DNA from: Candidatus Desulfovibrio kirbyi
Lineage (GTDB): Bacteria; Desulfobacterota; Desulfovibrionia; Desulfovibrionales; Desulfovibrionaceae
Length of the DNA stretch: 64,000 nucleotides
Direction: 5' to 3'
NCBI GenBank assembly: GCA_013374015.1
Contig: BLLL01000001.1
Location: 62,001-126,000 of the forward strand
The notes under the pieces were generated by a model that made no database searches, had not been told where the DNA came from, and worked only from the letters and a program-made list of their open reading frames with translations. The stretch's first letter is position 1. Every line of letters starts with the position of its first letter. The position numbers were made by a program, and so were the translations under genes. Below, one piece after another: positions 26,189 through 35,115 of this stretch.

Positions 26189-27031
26189 TTATACATCATG
26201 GCCCTTGCCTGTCAATTCAGGAATAGTGTCCTGTCGCCGCCATTGCGCAAGAGTTGTGGCGATATAGTCGCAAACGGCGGCGTGTTCGGCATTTCCCTGT
26301 CCTTCAATTCTTATGGGTTGCACAAATTTGTAACGCACAGGCAGTCGGGGATCAATTTTCCCGCATTCCTTGATGTTTTTACCCTGCCCCCAGGCGTCTG
26401 TTTTGAGCGCAAGCGGCACAACAGGCACACGCGCCCTGCGTGCGAGTTTTATGCCGATGCTGTTGAAGCGCCGCGCGTCAAAAAAACGCGCGCGCGTACT
26501 TTGTGGAAAAACGACAACCGAAATGCCGCTTTTCAGTCGATCAAGCCCGCCTTCCAGCACAGCTGCAAAATCTTCACGCGAATTGACGCGATTCACCACT
26601 ATGGGGCTACTTGCTCGCATAATGGGACCAAAAACAGGCATGGTCGTCAGGCTCTTTTTTACCACAAAGGTTATGGGCCGGCGCGGACAAAGTATGCCGG
26701 GCAGCATAAATGTCTCCAGCGTGCTCATGTGGTTTGCCACAAAAACGCAGGGCGAGGCCTCGCGCGTGATGCAATCCATGCCTTCAATGGTGATGGCACA
26801 CCCTGTGCTTTCCATCAGTTCCGTCGTCCATATGCTGGCATACGCCCAGGCGGCGTTGTCAAAACGCCCTGTCACCGCCCTGACATAGAGCCAGCGTATA
26901 GGGCCTGCGACAAGCCGCGCATAAAATGAGAGCGAGGGGAAATTTTTGCTGAAAAAACCGGCGTGGACAACAGCGCTCCTGTAGATGTTGCCGGTAAGAA
27001 ATTTGTCGACAGGGAGCGGCTGTGTCGTCAT
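26189..27031 (-). CDS. PlsC-like lysophospholipid acyltransferase family protein
   Basis: A 280-residue member of the 1-acyl-glycerol-3-phosphate acyltransferase superfamily. The catalytic box reads CVFVANHMSTLETFMLPG, so NHX4D is NHX4E here. The second box reads VVVFPQSTRARFFD where FPEGTR is canonical. VPVVPLALKTDAWGQG is the later conserved block. An amphipathic N-terminal part with SFYARLVAGPIRWLYVRAV suggests membrane association. The start overlaps the rarA stop by four bases (ATGA). It may acylate a lysophospholipid or another acceptor; the variant boxes leave the substrate open. Confidence 0.8.
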   Translation of the reverse strand: MTTQPLPVDKFLTGNIYRSAVVHAGFFSKNFPSLSFYARLVAGPIRWLYVRAVTGRFDNAAWAYASIWTTELMESTGCAITIEGMDCITREASPCVFVANHMSTLETFMLPGILCPRRPITFVVKKSLTTMPVFGPIMRASSPIVVNRVNSREDFAAVLEGGLDRLKSGISVVVFPQSTRARFFDARRFNSIGIKLARRARVPVVPLALKTDAWGQGKNIKECGKIDPRLPVRYKFVQPIRIEGQGNAEHAAVCDYIATTLAQWRRQDTIPELTGKGHDV

Positions 27032-28251
27032 GGCGTTATCGGTGTTTTTTTATACAGTTTGCGCCACCATTGCGACAGGCGGGATTCTTCTCCATTGTCA
27101 CGCGGCTGGTAAAAGCGCCTGCCTTCAAGTTCCGGCGGCAGGTAGGACTGCGCAATCCAGGATTCAGGATAATTGTGGGGATACTTATACCCTTTGCCAT
27201 ACCCCCACTCCCTGTGCAGGGATGTTGAAGGATTGCGCAAATGCAGGGGCACAGGATGCGCGCCTGCGAGTTTGACCTCCCGCGCGGCGTTGAGATAGGC
27301 GGCATAGCTGGCGTTGCTTTTACGGGCAAGCGCCAGATACACAACCGTCTCCGCCAATGGTATAAAACCTTCAGGCATCCCGACAAATTCCACAGCCTGC
27401 TGGCAGGCTACCGCCATCTGCAAAGCGCCCGGGTCAGCAAGCCCCACATCTTCGGATGCGGAAAGAATCAAACGGCGGCAGACAAAACGCGGGTCTTCAC
27501 CTCCTTCCAGAAGACAGGCCAGATAATACAGTGCCGCATCCGGATCAGTGCCGCGAATGGATTTGATGAGCGCCGAAGCCAGTTCATAATGGTTGTCTCC
27601 GTCTTTGTCGTGACGCACCAGCGCTTCCGGCAGGGCGGCTTTCACATGCTCAATTCCCTGGCGCTCTTTTGGCAGGGCAGCGACATATTCTATCAGATTC
27701 AACAAGGTGCGGGCGTCGCCGTGCGCGGCGGAAGCAAGGAGTTGCAGCACAGCGTTGTCAAGTTCAACCGCGGCGGTTTCCGCCCCCCGTTCGGCAAGCT
27801 GCACAAGTTCCGTCTGATCAAGGGGACGCAGCCGTAAAACATGCAAGCGCGAAAGCAGTTGTCGTGTGAGGCTGAAAGAAGGGTTTTCCGTAGTGGTGGC
27901 AAGCAGGGTAAGTTCGCCGGATTCCACCAGCGGCAGAAAAAAATCCTGCTGCGCCTTGGAAAAACGGTGCAACTCATCCAAAATCAGAATTTCACAGTCC
28001 GCAAGAGAGCGGCGCAAGTGTTGCAATCCGGCCTCGGGCGCGCTCAAACGCAAAAACTTTTTTTCTGTGGATTTTGCCAGCAACAACGCCAAGGTGGATT
28101 TGCCGCACCCGGGAGGTCCGAAAAAAAGCAGGCTCGGCAGACGCTCCGCGCGCATCAGCGCGCGCATACGCTCTATAAGGTGGTGCTGACCGAGAAAAAG
28201 CGTCAGATCATCAGGCCGCAGACGTTCCGGCAAAGGCTTGTTGATGGTCAC
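27028..28251 (-). CDS. rarA: Replication-associated recombination protein A
   Basis: A 407-residue AAA+ ATPase of the RarA/MgsA/WRNIP1 family, acting at stalled replication forks. Walker A is LLFFGPPGCGKSTLALLLA, Walker B is CEILILDELHRFSKAQQDFF, sensor 1 is LLATTTENPSFSLTRQLLSR. The C-terminal tetramerisation part ends with HPVPLHLRN and YKYPHNYPESWIAQSYLPPE, a family hallmark. It overlaps rsmE (its start at 28251 lies before the rsmE stop at 28248) and the plsC-like gene by four bases each. Confidence 0.94.
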   Translation of the reverse strand: MTINKPLPERLRPDDLTLFLGQHHLIERMRALMRAERLPSLLFFGPPGCGKSTLALLLAKSTEKKFLRLSAPEAGLQHLRRSLADCEILILDELHRFSKAQQDFFLPLVESGELTLLATTTENPSFSLTRQLLSRLHVLRLRPLDQTELVQLAERGAETAAVELDNAVLQLLASAAHGDARTLLNLIEYVAALPKERQGIEHVKAALPEALVRHDKDGDNHYELASALIKSIRGTDPDAALYYLACLLEGGEDPRFVCRRLILSASEDVGLADPGALQMAVACQQAVEFVGMPEGFIPLAETVVYLALARKSNASYAAYLNAAREVKLAGAHPVPLHLRNPSTSLHREWGYGKGYKYPHNYPESWIAQSYLPPELEGRRFYQPRDNGEESRLSQWWRKLYKKTPITP

Positions 28252-29000
28252 AACTGTCGTTCCAAGGTGTTTACGTCATTTTTTGCCGCATGTGACGCCC
28301 ACCAGTGAATTCCGAGGCACAGCGTTGCCGCAGTTTCACAGCGCAGGACGCGCGCACCTAGGCTTACAGGGGTAAAGCCACTTAACAACGCCAGCTCGCG
28401 CACGGAAAAGCCCCCTTCCGGGCCGATAACATACAGACTGACGCCCGGCCTGCCCACCTGCGCCAGGGCGAGCATGGGCACATTTTCCTGTAGTTCCCAG
28501 GGCAGTATGCGATAATCCACACTATCCGCCGCCGCGACGACCTCAATAATGCCGGAGGGGAAAACGCGCACCTCCGGCAGCCAGGGGTTGCCGCATTGTT
28601 TTGCGCCGGCAATCATTTGCCCGCGCACTGTGGCGTGCAGGGCAGCCGGTAGTTTACCTTGGCTGTGATCGCCCTGCCATATCCAGACTGCGTCACAGCC
28701 AAGTTCTACTGCCTTTTCAAAAAAAAATCCGCGCCGCACAGCCTTGCTGAAGGCCGGCGCCAGTACTGCGCGGGCCTCTGGTTTTTGCAGGATTTGTTCC
28801 TCAATCCGTTCCAGACGAATGGTTTTTTTCTGTATTTCCAAAATAACAAAACGCCCGGCCCTGCCTGCGCCGTCAAGCAGGCGCACCGTCTGCCCGGGTG
28901 CCAGTCGCAGTGACCGGGAAAGATGCTTTGCCTCCTGTTTGTCCAAAAAAATTTCTGAACTCCAGGATTCAGGCGGCAGATAAAAAAATGGCTCACCCAT
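28248..29000 (-). CDS. rsmE: 16S rRNA m3U1498 methyltransferase
   Basis: A 250-residue SPOUT methyltransferase. The N-terminal PUA-like part has RSLRLAPGQTVRLLDGAGRA. The C-terminal knot has SLYVIGPEGGFSVRELALLS and SLGARVLRCETAATLCLG, the family signatures that bind SAM. A longer frame to 29207 exists, but MGEPFFYLPPES at 29000 is the family start. That ATG overlaps the stop of the upstream gene by eight bases, so translation is coupled. Confidence 0.93.
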   Translation of the reverse strand: MGEPFFYLPPESWSSEIFLDKQEAKHLSRSLRLAPGQTVRLLDGAGRAGRFVILEIQKKTIRLERIEEQILQKPEARAVLAPAFSKAVRRGFFFEKAVELGCDAVWIWQGDHSQGKLPAALHATVRGQMIAGAKQCGNPWLPEVRVFPSGIIEVVAAADSVDYRILPWELQENVPMLALAQVGRPGVSLYVIGPEGGFSVRELALLSGFTPVSLGARVLRCETAATLCLGIHWWASHAAKNDVNTLERQL

Positions 29001-30735
29001 GCTGTTTGTCTTGCCTAGCTGTGGACACGTTTCTGGTTTCTCTGCCAAGGCGCGCTTTGCGGATAGCTTTGAAATTGTCCTGTAACGCGACAAGCTTGCC
29101 GTAGTTTTTACGCAATTCCGCCCCGGCGCTTGTGAGGGACGCCTGGGGAGGGTCAATATAATTTCGCCGCAGGTAACGGTCCTGCAGAATTTTTTCCAGC
29201 GTTGCAATAATTATATCCACAAGATCGGGAAAGAAATTGACAATCTCAAATTTAAGCTCTGTAAGCAAATTCAAAGATTCGCTCAATGCCTTGCGGTAGC
29301 CGATGCGAGCGCCCTTAAAGGTGCGCCGGCGGAGTTCTGCCAGTATGCGCACGCTGCGCGCCTGCTGAATATAGCTGAAGCGCGCCAGCACTTCCTGGCG
29401 CAGATTACGTAGCGCTTCAAAATTTTCAGTATGTTCAGGGTCATTCAGATACCCGGAAAGCACCTTGCTGATTTTTACAAAAAACTCATCGCTGTAGCAG
29501 ATTATACGGCGCTGATTCTTTGTCAGCCAAGAAGAGAGAACTTTCAGGCGTTTTTCGTCAGTATCAGTATTTTCAACAAGTTCAGTGCGTTTGTAGACAG
29601 TGCGTCCAAAAAATTCTCCCTGAACGATGTCCGTCAAATGCAAAAACATGTTCCGTGTGTCCTTGATAATGTTCAATCCGCTCAGCACAGCGCCTGTAAG
29701 CGGATGGAGCAGCTCCTGGGCCGCTACGGAAAGGGCGCGGTCCTGATGCACATTGTCCTGATTAAAACGATGCTGGTGATAGGTTATTTTGATGATGACC
29801 ACACGTTTTGATTCATCCAGAAAATAGCCGTCACGGCGTATGGTTTCCAGCGATTCGTCCTGTCCTTCGCCAACAGCCACAAGGGCGATTTTTTCCAGCA
29901 TCGGGTAAAAGTTGTGATTTCCGGAAAATGTGTAGGTAGTGAGTGTACGGTCTGTCTGTCCGAGCACACGCAGCAGGAAAGGTTCGTTCATTTTTTGCAG
30001 CTTACGGGCAAACAGGGCGCTTGAGGTGCGCCGTTCAGAAACAATGGGAAAGCCATAGAGCTCCATCAGATACTGATAGACAAATATACGGTTGCGAACA
30101 TACATGGCGCTGTCGCCATAGACAAATTTGCCGATCTGCATGCCGAAGCGCTTCAGTTCCGTGTCGACATCCGAAGGAAACGAAGCAAAAATTCCCGCAA
30201 GATGAAACCGGCTGCTTGTGTCCCAGGCCAGCACATGCGCCCTGTCCATATTGAGAAGATAGGGCATGAGCAGCGGGTAGTTTTCCATCTGCGCGGTGTC
30301 CATGCACTGAAACTGTCGGCGAAAAATCTCCTGATGCGTGCGCGGCAGACGCGAAGACAGGGTGAGCAGATTCTGCTCCATAGCCTGATTTTCCAGGGGA
30401 CAATCAACGTCATCGGTGAGCGGGGGATATACTTTGTCGAATTGAAAAATTTCTGAAAAATACTCCAGTTGGCGGGCAAAGGCTACAAGGGCAAAACCTG
30501 GCAGGGACTTGTGCTCAAACATGTCGCTGTCAAAAGAAGGCAGAAGTTCCCGCGCCTCGACCAGTGGGTAATTTTTTGTTTCGTAATAGGGCCTTACCAG
30601 GCATTGCCTGATGTGCACAGCGTCCAGAAAGCGCTTGAGTTCCTCCAGCGTGCTGATGCCGACATGTCCGGACAGGCTTGCGTCAGCTTGCCAGGGCAGA
30701 CCGTCTTTGCTGAATACTTCTTCCCACTTGGACAT
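28993..30735 (-). CDS. Unrecognised 580-residue protein
   Basis: A large soluble protein without signal peptide or membrane segment and without a motif I can assign. It starts MSKWEEVFSKDGLPWQADAS. Notable stretches are YETKNYPLVEARELLPSFDS, TYTFSGNHNFYPMLEKIALV, and an Arg/Lys-rich helical end (RRRTFKGARIGYRKALSESL, then LQDRYLRRNYIDPPQA). Its stop overlaps the rsmE start, so it heads the operon with rsmE, rarA and a plsC-like gene. Composition and frame are those of a real, well-kept gene. Function unknown. Confidence 0.8.
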   Translation of the reverse strand: MSKWEEVFSKDGLPWQADASLSGHVGISTLEELKRFLDAVHIRQCLVRPYYETKNYPLVEARELLPSFDSDMFEHKSLPGFALVAFARQLEYFSEIFQFDKVYPPLTDDVDCPLENQAMEQNLLTLSSRLPRTHQEIFRRQFQCMDTAQMENYPLLMPYLLNMDRAHVLAWDTSSRFHLAGIFASFPSDVDTELKRFGMQIGKFVYGDSAMYVRNRIFVYQYLMELYGFPIVSERRTSSALFARKLQKMNEPFLLRVLGQTDRTLTTYTFSGNHNFYPMLEKIALVAVGEGQDESLETIRRDGYFLDESKRVVIIKITYHQHRFNQDNVHQDRALSVAAQELLHPLTGAVLSGLNIIKDTRNMFLHLTDIVQGEFFGRTVYKRTELVENTDTDEKRLKVLSSWLTKNQRRIICYSDEFFVKISKVLSGYLNDPEHTENFEALRNLRQEVLARFSYIQQARSVRILAELRRRTFKGARIGYRKALSESLNLLTELKFEIVNFFPDLVDIIIATLEKILQDRYLRRNYIDPPQASLTSAGAELRKNYGKLVALQDNFKAIRKARLGRETRNVSTARQDKQHG

Positions 30736-31061
30736 ACAAAATAATCCCTGACGTTTTTTTCAGTATTACCCATTTGCCAACCAAATTCCAGTAAGAATAT
30801 GCCCATTGCAAATTTTCTTTGCACATTCCAAAGCCCAAAAGCAGTTGCGCCGTTTACAAGGCTTTGCTACAAACTACCCATGCGTTATCCACAAAAGCCA
30901 GCTTCATTAGGGCACTTGCGCGAAGCGCTCCGCGAACATGTTCAGTCAGGCGATTTTAAGCGCCGTATTGCGCTACCCTAGAAAAAACGCCGCTGTTCTG
31001 CGTGGCACTGCCCGCACCATGCTTGACCGCAAGATGTACCGCGCTGTTTTTACACCTGATA
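30736..31061. other. Intergenic region, possible small remnant
   Basis: About 325 bases. A 33-codon plus-strand frame from 30880 (MRYPQKPASLGHLREALREH) has coding-like residues. A second frame shifted by one base continues from about 30983 (RGTARTMLDRKMYRAVF). No ribosome-binding site and no known family; it could be a frameshifted relic. Otherwise it holds the promoter of the leftward operon. Confidence 0.3.
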
Positions 31062-31583
31062 TCATCGTGGGCGGCGTATGTAGCCATTCTGCAGGGCGAC
31101 ACGTATAAACGGCGCGAGAAGCTCTTTACAATGCACGGTCAGCCCTTTGAGTTCGTCATGGTCAAGCAGCAAGTGGCGCTCCATATTTTGGGCTATCGCC
31201 TCTGTCTGGGCAGCTCGTAAGCGGACTTCAAAAATGGCTGTAAACGTGTGCCGGTTTTCAGGACAGGGAGGATATATCCCAAAAAACAGAAGCCGCTTGC
31301 TGGTGATGCTCCATTCATTTTGCAAGATGTTTTGCGCGCAGGCCTCATAAGACTGACCGGCGTACACAGGCGCAAACGATGAAAAATTGTAGGCGGTTGT
31401 TTCAGTGTGGCAGGACAGCAGCATGCGTTTGGCGGTATCGCGGAGTATCAGCGCCACCATTCTGTGCCGCAAACCCTGGCGCGCCACTTCCCGGCTGTTC
31501 ATGATGCAGATCGGCGTGTTGCGGCTGTCAACAACTTCCAGGGCAGGCAGAGATTTTAAGGATGTGTGCCGGCGTCTTTTCAT
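31062..31583 (-). CDS. Nudix-fold protein with degenerate Nudix box
   Basis: A 173-residue protein. LEVVDSRNTPICIMNSREVA and RQGLRHRMVALILRDTAKRM are typical opening strands of bacterial Nudix proteins. The place of the Nudix box reads AGQSYEACAQNILQNEWSI, which lacks the REUXEE core, so catalysis is doubtful. A conserved-looking FFGIYPPCPENRHTFTAIFE follows. I chose ATG 31583 (MKRRRHTSLKSL); the longer frame up to 31832 is antisense to rimI. The gene is divergent from rimI. Confidence 0.7.
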   Translation of the reverse strand: MKRRRHTSLKSLPALEVVDSRNTPICIMNSREVARQGLRHRMVALILRDTAKRMLLSCHTETTAYNFSSFAPVYAGQSYEACAQNILQNEWSITSKRLLFFGIYPPCPENRHTFTAIFEVRLRAAQTEAIAQNMERHLLLDHDELKGLTVHCKELLAPFIRVALQNGYIRRPR

Positions 31584-31631
31584 GGAGTTTTTGTCCTGAT
31601 GTCCGGTAACCAGATTGCGGGAGAGAGGGAT

Positions 31632-32108
31632 ATGACCGCATCTGGTGATGTTTCCCTGCGTTTTGTCAGGCTTGAGCAAAATCACGCCGCGGTTATGGCC
31701 GCGCTTGAGCAGGCGTGTTTTACTCTGCCGTGGTCCGCGGCGCAGTGCAAGGCGGCCTTTGATCAGCCCGCGTTTATGGCCTTTGGATGTTTTCGGGCAC
31801 ACGATCTTGTGGCATATATTTCTGTGTATCACACCTCAGATGAACTGGAAATACTTAATGTGGCGGTTACGCCGCGCGAACGCCGAAAAAGAATTGGGCG
31901 GCGTCTGCTCACTCTTGTCTTGCAAATAGCCCATGAACTGGGTATCAGTAAACTCCTGCTCGAAGTGCAGGAGCGCAACTACGCAGCCAGAAACCTTTAT
32001 GAGAAATGCGGCTTTATGCGTGTGGGCGCGCGCCCGCGCTATTACCAAGATTCCGGCGAAGACGCGTTGCTGTATATGTACGAATTGCGAGATATGTCAG
32101 AATGTTGA
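31632..32108 (+). CDS. rimI: Ribosomal protein S18 alanine N-acetyltransferase (RimI-like GNAT)
   Basis: A 158-residue GNAT acetyltransferase. Motif A is ILNVAVTPRERRKRIGRRLL (acetyl-CoA pyrophosphate loop), followed by LLLEVQERNYAARNLYEKCG, the RimI-specific motif, and ARPRYYQDSGEDALLYMYEL. It acetylates the N-terminus of S18 in the cytoplasm. The ATG at 31632 follows GAGAGGGA. It sits just before tpiA. Confidence 0.88.
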   Translation: MTASGDVSLRFVRLEQNHAAVMAALEQACFTLPWSAAQCKAAFDQPAFMAFGCFRAHDLVAYISVYHTSDELEILNVAVTPRERRKRIGRRLLTLVLQIAHELGISKLLLEVQERNYAARNLYEKCGFMRVGARPRYYQDSGEDALLYMYELRDMSEC

Positions 32109-32125
32109 TAGCTACAGGAGAACGT

Positions 32126-32872
32126 ATGCAAAAAATTATTGCCGCTAACTGGAAAATGTACAAGACGCGCTCTGAAGCGGCGCAAACCGCCAGAGACTTG
32201 GCGGAATCGGGCGTGCCTGCGAATCGGCGTGTGGTGATTTTCCCCCCATTTACAGCTATTGCCGAGGTGGCGGATGTTTTTGCCGGTTCAACCACAGTGG
32301 CTGTTGGCGGGCAAGATGTCTATCCGGCTTCGGAAGGGGCGTTTACCGGTGAAATCTCAACGGCCATGCTCAGGGAAGCGGGCGCGTCCTGGGTGCTGAC
32401 AGGTCATTCGGAGCGTCGGCATGTGCTGGGCGAACAGGATGATTTTGTGGCCGCCAAAACGTCCTTTGCCCTTGCCCAATCGCTGAATGTGATGCTCTGC
32501 ATCGGGGAGACGCTGCGGGAACGTGAAGCGGGGCAGTTGCAAGCCGTGCTGCGGCGCCAGATAACCACCGCATTTGTCAGACTGCCTTCTGACCGGCTTG
32601 AGAAATATTTTGCCATAGCCTATGAGCCTGTATGGGCCATCGGTACGGGGAAGGTGGCGGAGTCTGCTGAAGTTTTGGAGGCGCATGCCGTGACACGCAA
32701 AACTCTTTGTGATATTGTCGGTAAAATTGGTTGTAAAATCCCTGTATTATACGGTGGCAGCGTAAAGCTTGACAATGCTGCGGCGCTGATTGCCCTTGAC
32801 AATGTGGACGGTCTTCTGGTAGGTGGAGCCTCTTTGGCAGCGCAAAGTTTTGCGCAGATTGTGAACGCGTGA
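32126..32872 (+). CDS. tpiA: Triosephosphate isomerase
   Basis: A 248-residue glycolytic TIM barrel. Active-site residues are visible: Lys in AANWKMYK, His in LTGHSERRHVLGE, Glu in AYEPVWAIGTGK, and the phosphate loops YGGSVK and LVGGASL. The ATG at 32126 follows CAGGAG. It is seventeen bases after rimI and followed by secG, a common gene order. Confidence 0.97.
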   Translation: MQKIIAANWKMYKTRSEAAQTARDLAESGVPANRRVVIFPPFTAIAEVADVFAGSTTVAVGGQDVYPASEGAFTGEISTAMLREAGASWVLTGHSERRHVLGEQDDFVAAKTSFALAQSLNVMLCIGETLREREAGQLQAVLRRQITTAFVRLPSDRLEKYFAIAYEPVWAIGTGKVAESAEVLEAHAVTRKTLCDIVGKIGCKIPVLYGGSVKLDNAAALIALDNVDGLLVGGASLAAQSFAQIVNA

Positions 32873-32950
32873 TCCGGAGAAACCGGCTTGCCGGATTTCC
32901 GGAAATACTTCTGTTCATGCCGACGGCAACTGTTCTGGGGGATTGAATTC

Positions 32951-33388
32951 GTGCAAACTTTTATTCTTACGCTGCATATCATTGTGTGCGTATTGCTGGT
33001 CATACTGGTACTGCTTCAGGCAGGCAAGGAAGGAATGGGCGTCATTTTTGGCGGCGGTAATACTTCTGTATTCGGCAGCGGCGGCGCCGGCGGTATTCTG
33101 GCAAAATTGACAACCTTGATGGCCGTTATTTTTGTCATTACTTCCCTGAGTTATACCTATGTGACGAGTTCCCGTTCAAGTGGCGGCGAGTCCGCCATTC
33201 TGAATGTGACCATTGAAGAGCCTGTCGTTCCGGCAACTCCGATTCCGGCTGAGCCTGACACGCCGAAGCAGAACGCGCCGGAACAGAAATCAGACGCCAA
33301 ACCGGGACAACTTCGGGAAACTCCCACTGCCGACAGCAAATCCGGAAACAGGGGCAAAGCCAAACCCGGAAATTCCGGCGCGCGTTGA
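32951..33388 (+). CDS. secG: Preprotein translocase subunit SecG
   Basis: A 145-residue membrane protein. Two helices (TLHIIVCVLLVILVLLQAG and KLTTLMAVIFVITSLSYTYV) flank the conserved GKEGMGVIFGGGNTSVFGSG loop. A long polar Pro/Lys-rich tail (VPATPIPAEPDTPKQNAPEQ onward) follows, longer than in E. coli. Part of SecYEG. The start is GTG at 32951. Confidence 0.95.
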   Translation: MQTFILTLHIIVCVLLVILVLLQAGKEGMGVIFGGGNTSVFGSGGAGGILAKLTTLMAVIFVITSLSYTYVTSSRSSGGESAILNVTIEEPVVPATPIPAEPDTPKQNAPEQKSDAKPGQLRETPTADSKSGNRGKAKPGNSGAR

Positions 33389-33393
33389 CTGCC

Positions 33394-33972
33394 ATGTTGA
33401 ACGATTCCCTGTCGGATTCTGCTCTGTTTTTGCAGGCTATGGGGCAGGTGTGTCCCGTGCGGGCGCGCGGACGCGCTGTTGCCCTTGAACCGGCTGTTCC
33501 CACACAGCCCATGAATCCTGATTTGCCGAACGCCACACCGCGGTTCATACTTGCGCCAACAGACGACTGCCGGCAAAGTCTTGTTGCCGGCCATGTGGCC
33601 GGCGTTGACAGCGTTGTCATGAACAGGCTGCGCGCGGGCGCATTGAGGCCGCAGGCGCAGCTGGATTTGCACGGTTTGACCGTTGTTCAGGCTTTTGAAA
33701 ATTTGCGCGCCTTTATGCGCACCTGCTGGCATAACTGCCTAGGTACTGTCATGATCATTCCGGGCGTGGGGCGTAATTCGCCTGACGGCAGAGGGGTGTT
33801 GCGTGAAAAACTGCAAAACTGGTTGATCCAGGAACCCTGCAATCGTGTGGTGCTCGCCTTTTGCACTGCACAGCCGCATGACGGCGGCGCGGGCAGCATG
33901 TATGTGCAGTTGCGTAAAAAACGCAAAAATATCCGCATTGACTGGGCGCGAATGCCGGACGATATGTGGTAA
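33394..33972 (+). CDS. Smr-domain protein
   Basis: A 192-residue protein with a C-terminal Smr domain: QLDLHGLTVVQAFENLRAFM and TVMIIPGVGRNSPDGRGVLR, the DLHG and GxGxxSxxGxGxLR motifs of MutS2-type nucleases. The N-terminal 85 residues are poorly conserved. Smr proteins nick or cut DNA or RNA, recently linked to ribosome rescue. It starts five bases after the secG stop, so it is in the tpiA-secG transcript. Confidence 0.85.
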   Translation: MLNDSLSDSALFLQAMGQVCPVRARGRAVALEPAVPTQPMNPDLPNATPRFILAPTDDCRQSLVAGHVAGVDSVVMNRLRAGALRPQAQLDLHGLTVVQAFENLRAFMRTCWHNCLGTVMIIPGVGRNSPDGRGVLREKLQNWLIQEPCNRVVLAFCTAQPHDGGAGSMYVQLRKKRKNIRIDWARMPDDMW

Positions 33973-34095
33973 GCAACCTGAATAAGTTCGCAATATCTGG
34001 TGTGTCCGCCCCCTTCCAGAGATATCATATACCCAAGATACCGCCGTGTGACGGCTGCGGCAAGCCCGTCAAGCAGAACAAAACAAGACGGCCCT

Positions 34096-35115
34096 TTACC
34101 AGTCGCCCTGTCCTTTTCCCGGGTGAGCGCGCGGAAATGCCAAGGGCATGCCGTACAGTTGTGCGGCAGTGACCCCTTGGACAGGAAACTTTTCTTTAAT
34201 CCATTTAAGATAATTGTAAATTTTTTTGACCAGTCTGTCAGCATCGTTCTCGTTCCTGATATGCGGCGAAGCGCCGGGCAGCAGTTCAGAGGAATGCCAG
34301 AACAGGGTAAGCACCCGGCCGCCGCGCCGTACATGCAAACGGGCTGCCAGACGCATGACACGGGCAGCGTGCCAGACAGGATTGGCGCTTGCCACGCCAA
34401 AAAAATGAAAACGATCCAGCATCCCGGAAGGAGCGCGTCTGTGCCAGAGCCGCGCCGACAGCGGCCAGATCGCCACCTGTGTGACAGGAGCTTCCAGCAG
34501 GTCGTCACACCAGTAGGGATCGGGCGGCGCCAAAAAATGGTCAGGGCCGTTTTTGAAAACGCGCAAGGGGCAGACGGAACTGTCAACAGTGACGCCATGT
34601 TCCCGCAGCAACGGACGCACTGTGCCTTTCAAATCCCACCGTCCCATGCGAAAACTTGTCAGGGGCGCGCCTTGAAATTCCCGTCCGGCGCGGAAGAGCG
34701 CCTGAAGGCGCTGATTCAGCAGATCGCGCGGCAGTTTGTCCGTACGGGTGGGGGCGGCGACGGGGTTGGCCTCATGCAGGGGAGGCGTGCTCCAATGGTG
34801 CAGATGCGCGGCAATTTCCGCATTGCAGTGGTCGCGCATAAAGGCCAGAACAGGGCGCGCCTCAATGCTTGCAAACACAGTGTGCGTGCAGAAAAGCGTC
34901 AAGGGAAAGCCCAGTTCCCGTGTGAGCGGGGCAAGACGCGGCAACAGGGAGACATTGCGCACGGTGCAGTCGCTTGAGGCATAACGACCGGAAAAAAGCC
35001 CTTCTTCTTCCACATCCAGACTGACGATGACCAGCAACGGGGATGTGGCTTTCGGCCTATGGTTATCATCGGCTTGCCCTTGTTCATCCGCCCTGGAGCA
35101 TGTCCTGCATTCCAT
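34096..35115 (-). CDS. Polysaccharide-deacetylase-like (WalW-type) protein
   Basis: A 339-residue protein of the NodB-fold superfamily. LLVIVSLDVEEEGLFSGRYA holds the first Asp pair, then PLTLFCTHTVFAS, NAEIAAHLHHWSTPP (His motif) and SFRMGRWDLKGTVRPLLREH (Arg motif). A later LTLFWHSSELLPGASPHIRN carries the last His. Such proteins lie in polysaccharide loci of Desulfovibrio-like and other bacteria. The ATG at 35115 overlaps the end of dapB by 31 bases. The substrate is unknown. Confidence 0.8.
   Translation of the reverse strand: MECRTCSRADEQGQADDNHRPKATSPLLVIVSLDVEEEGLFSGRYASSDCTVRNVSLLPRLAPLTRELGFPLTLFCTHTVFASIEARPVLAFMRDHCNAEIAAHLHHWSTPPLHEANPVAAPTRTDKLPRDLLNQRLQALFRAGREFQGAPLTSFRMGRWDLKGTVRPLLREHGVTVDSSVCPLRVFKNGPDHFLAPPDPYWCDDLLEAPVTQVAIWPLSARLWHRRAPSGMLDRFHFFGVASANPVWHAARVMRLAARLHVRRGGRVLTLFWHSSELLPGASPHIRNENDADRLVKKIYNYLKWIKEKFPVQGVTAAQLYGMPLAFPRAHPGKGQGDW

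Noticed and set aside
31584-31832. N-terminal extension of the Nudix-like frame
   Set aside because: This part is antisense to the rimI start and has no Nudix-family character; the ATG at 31583 fits the family.
33687-34598. 303-codon minus-strand frame
   Set aside because: It overlaps the Smr gene and the WalW-like gene in a different frame and lacks motifs; the WalW-like frame has clear deacetylase motifs and wins.
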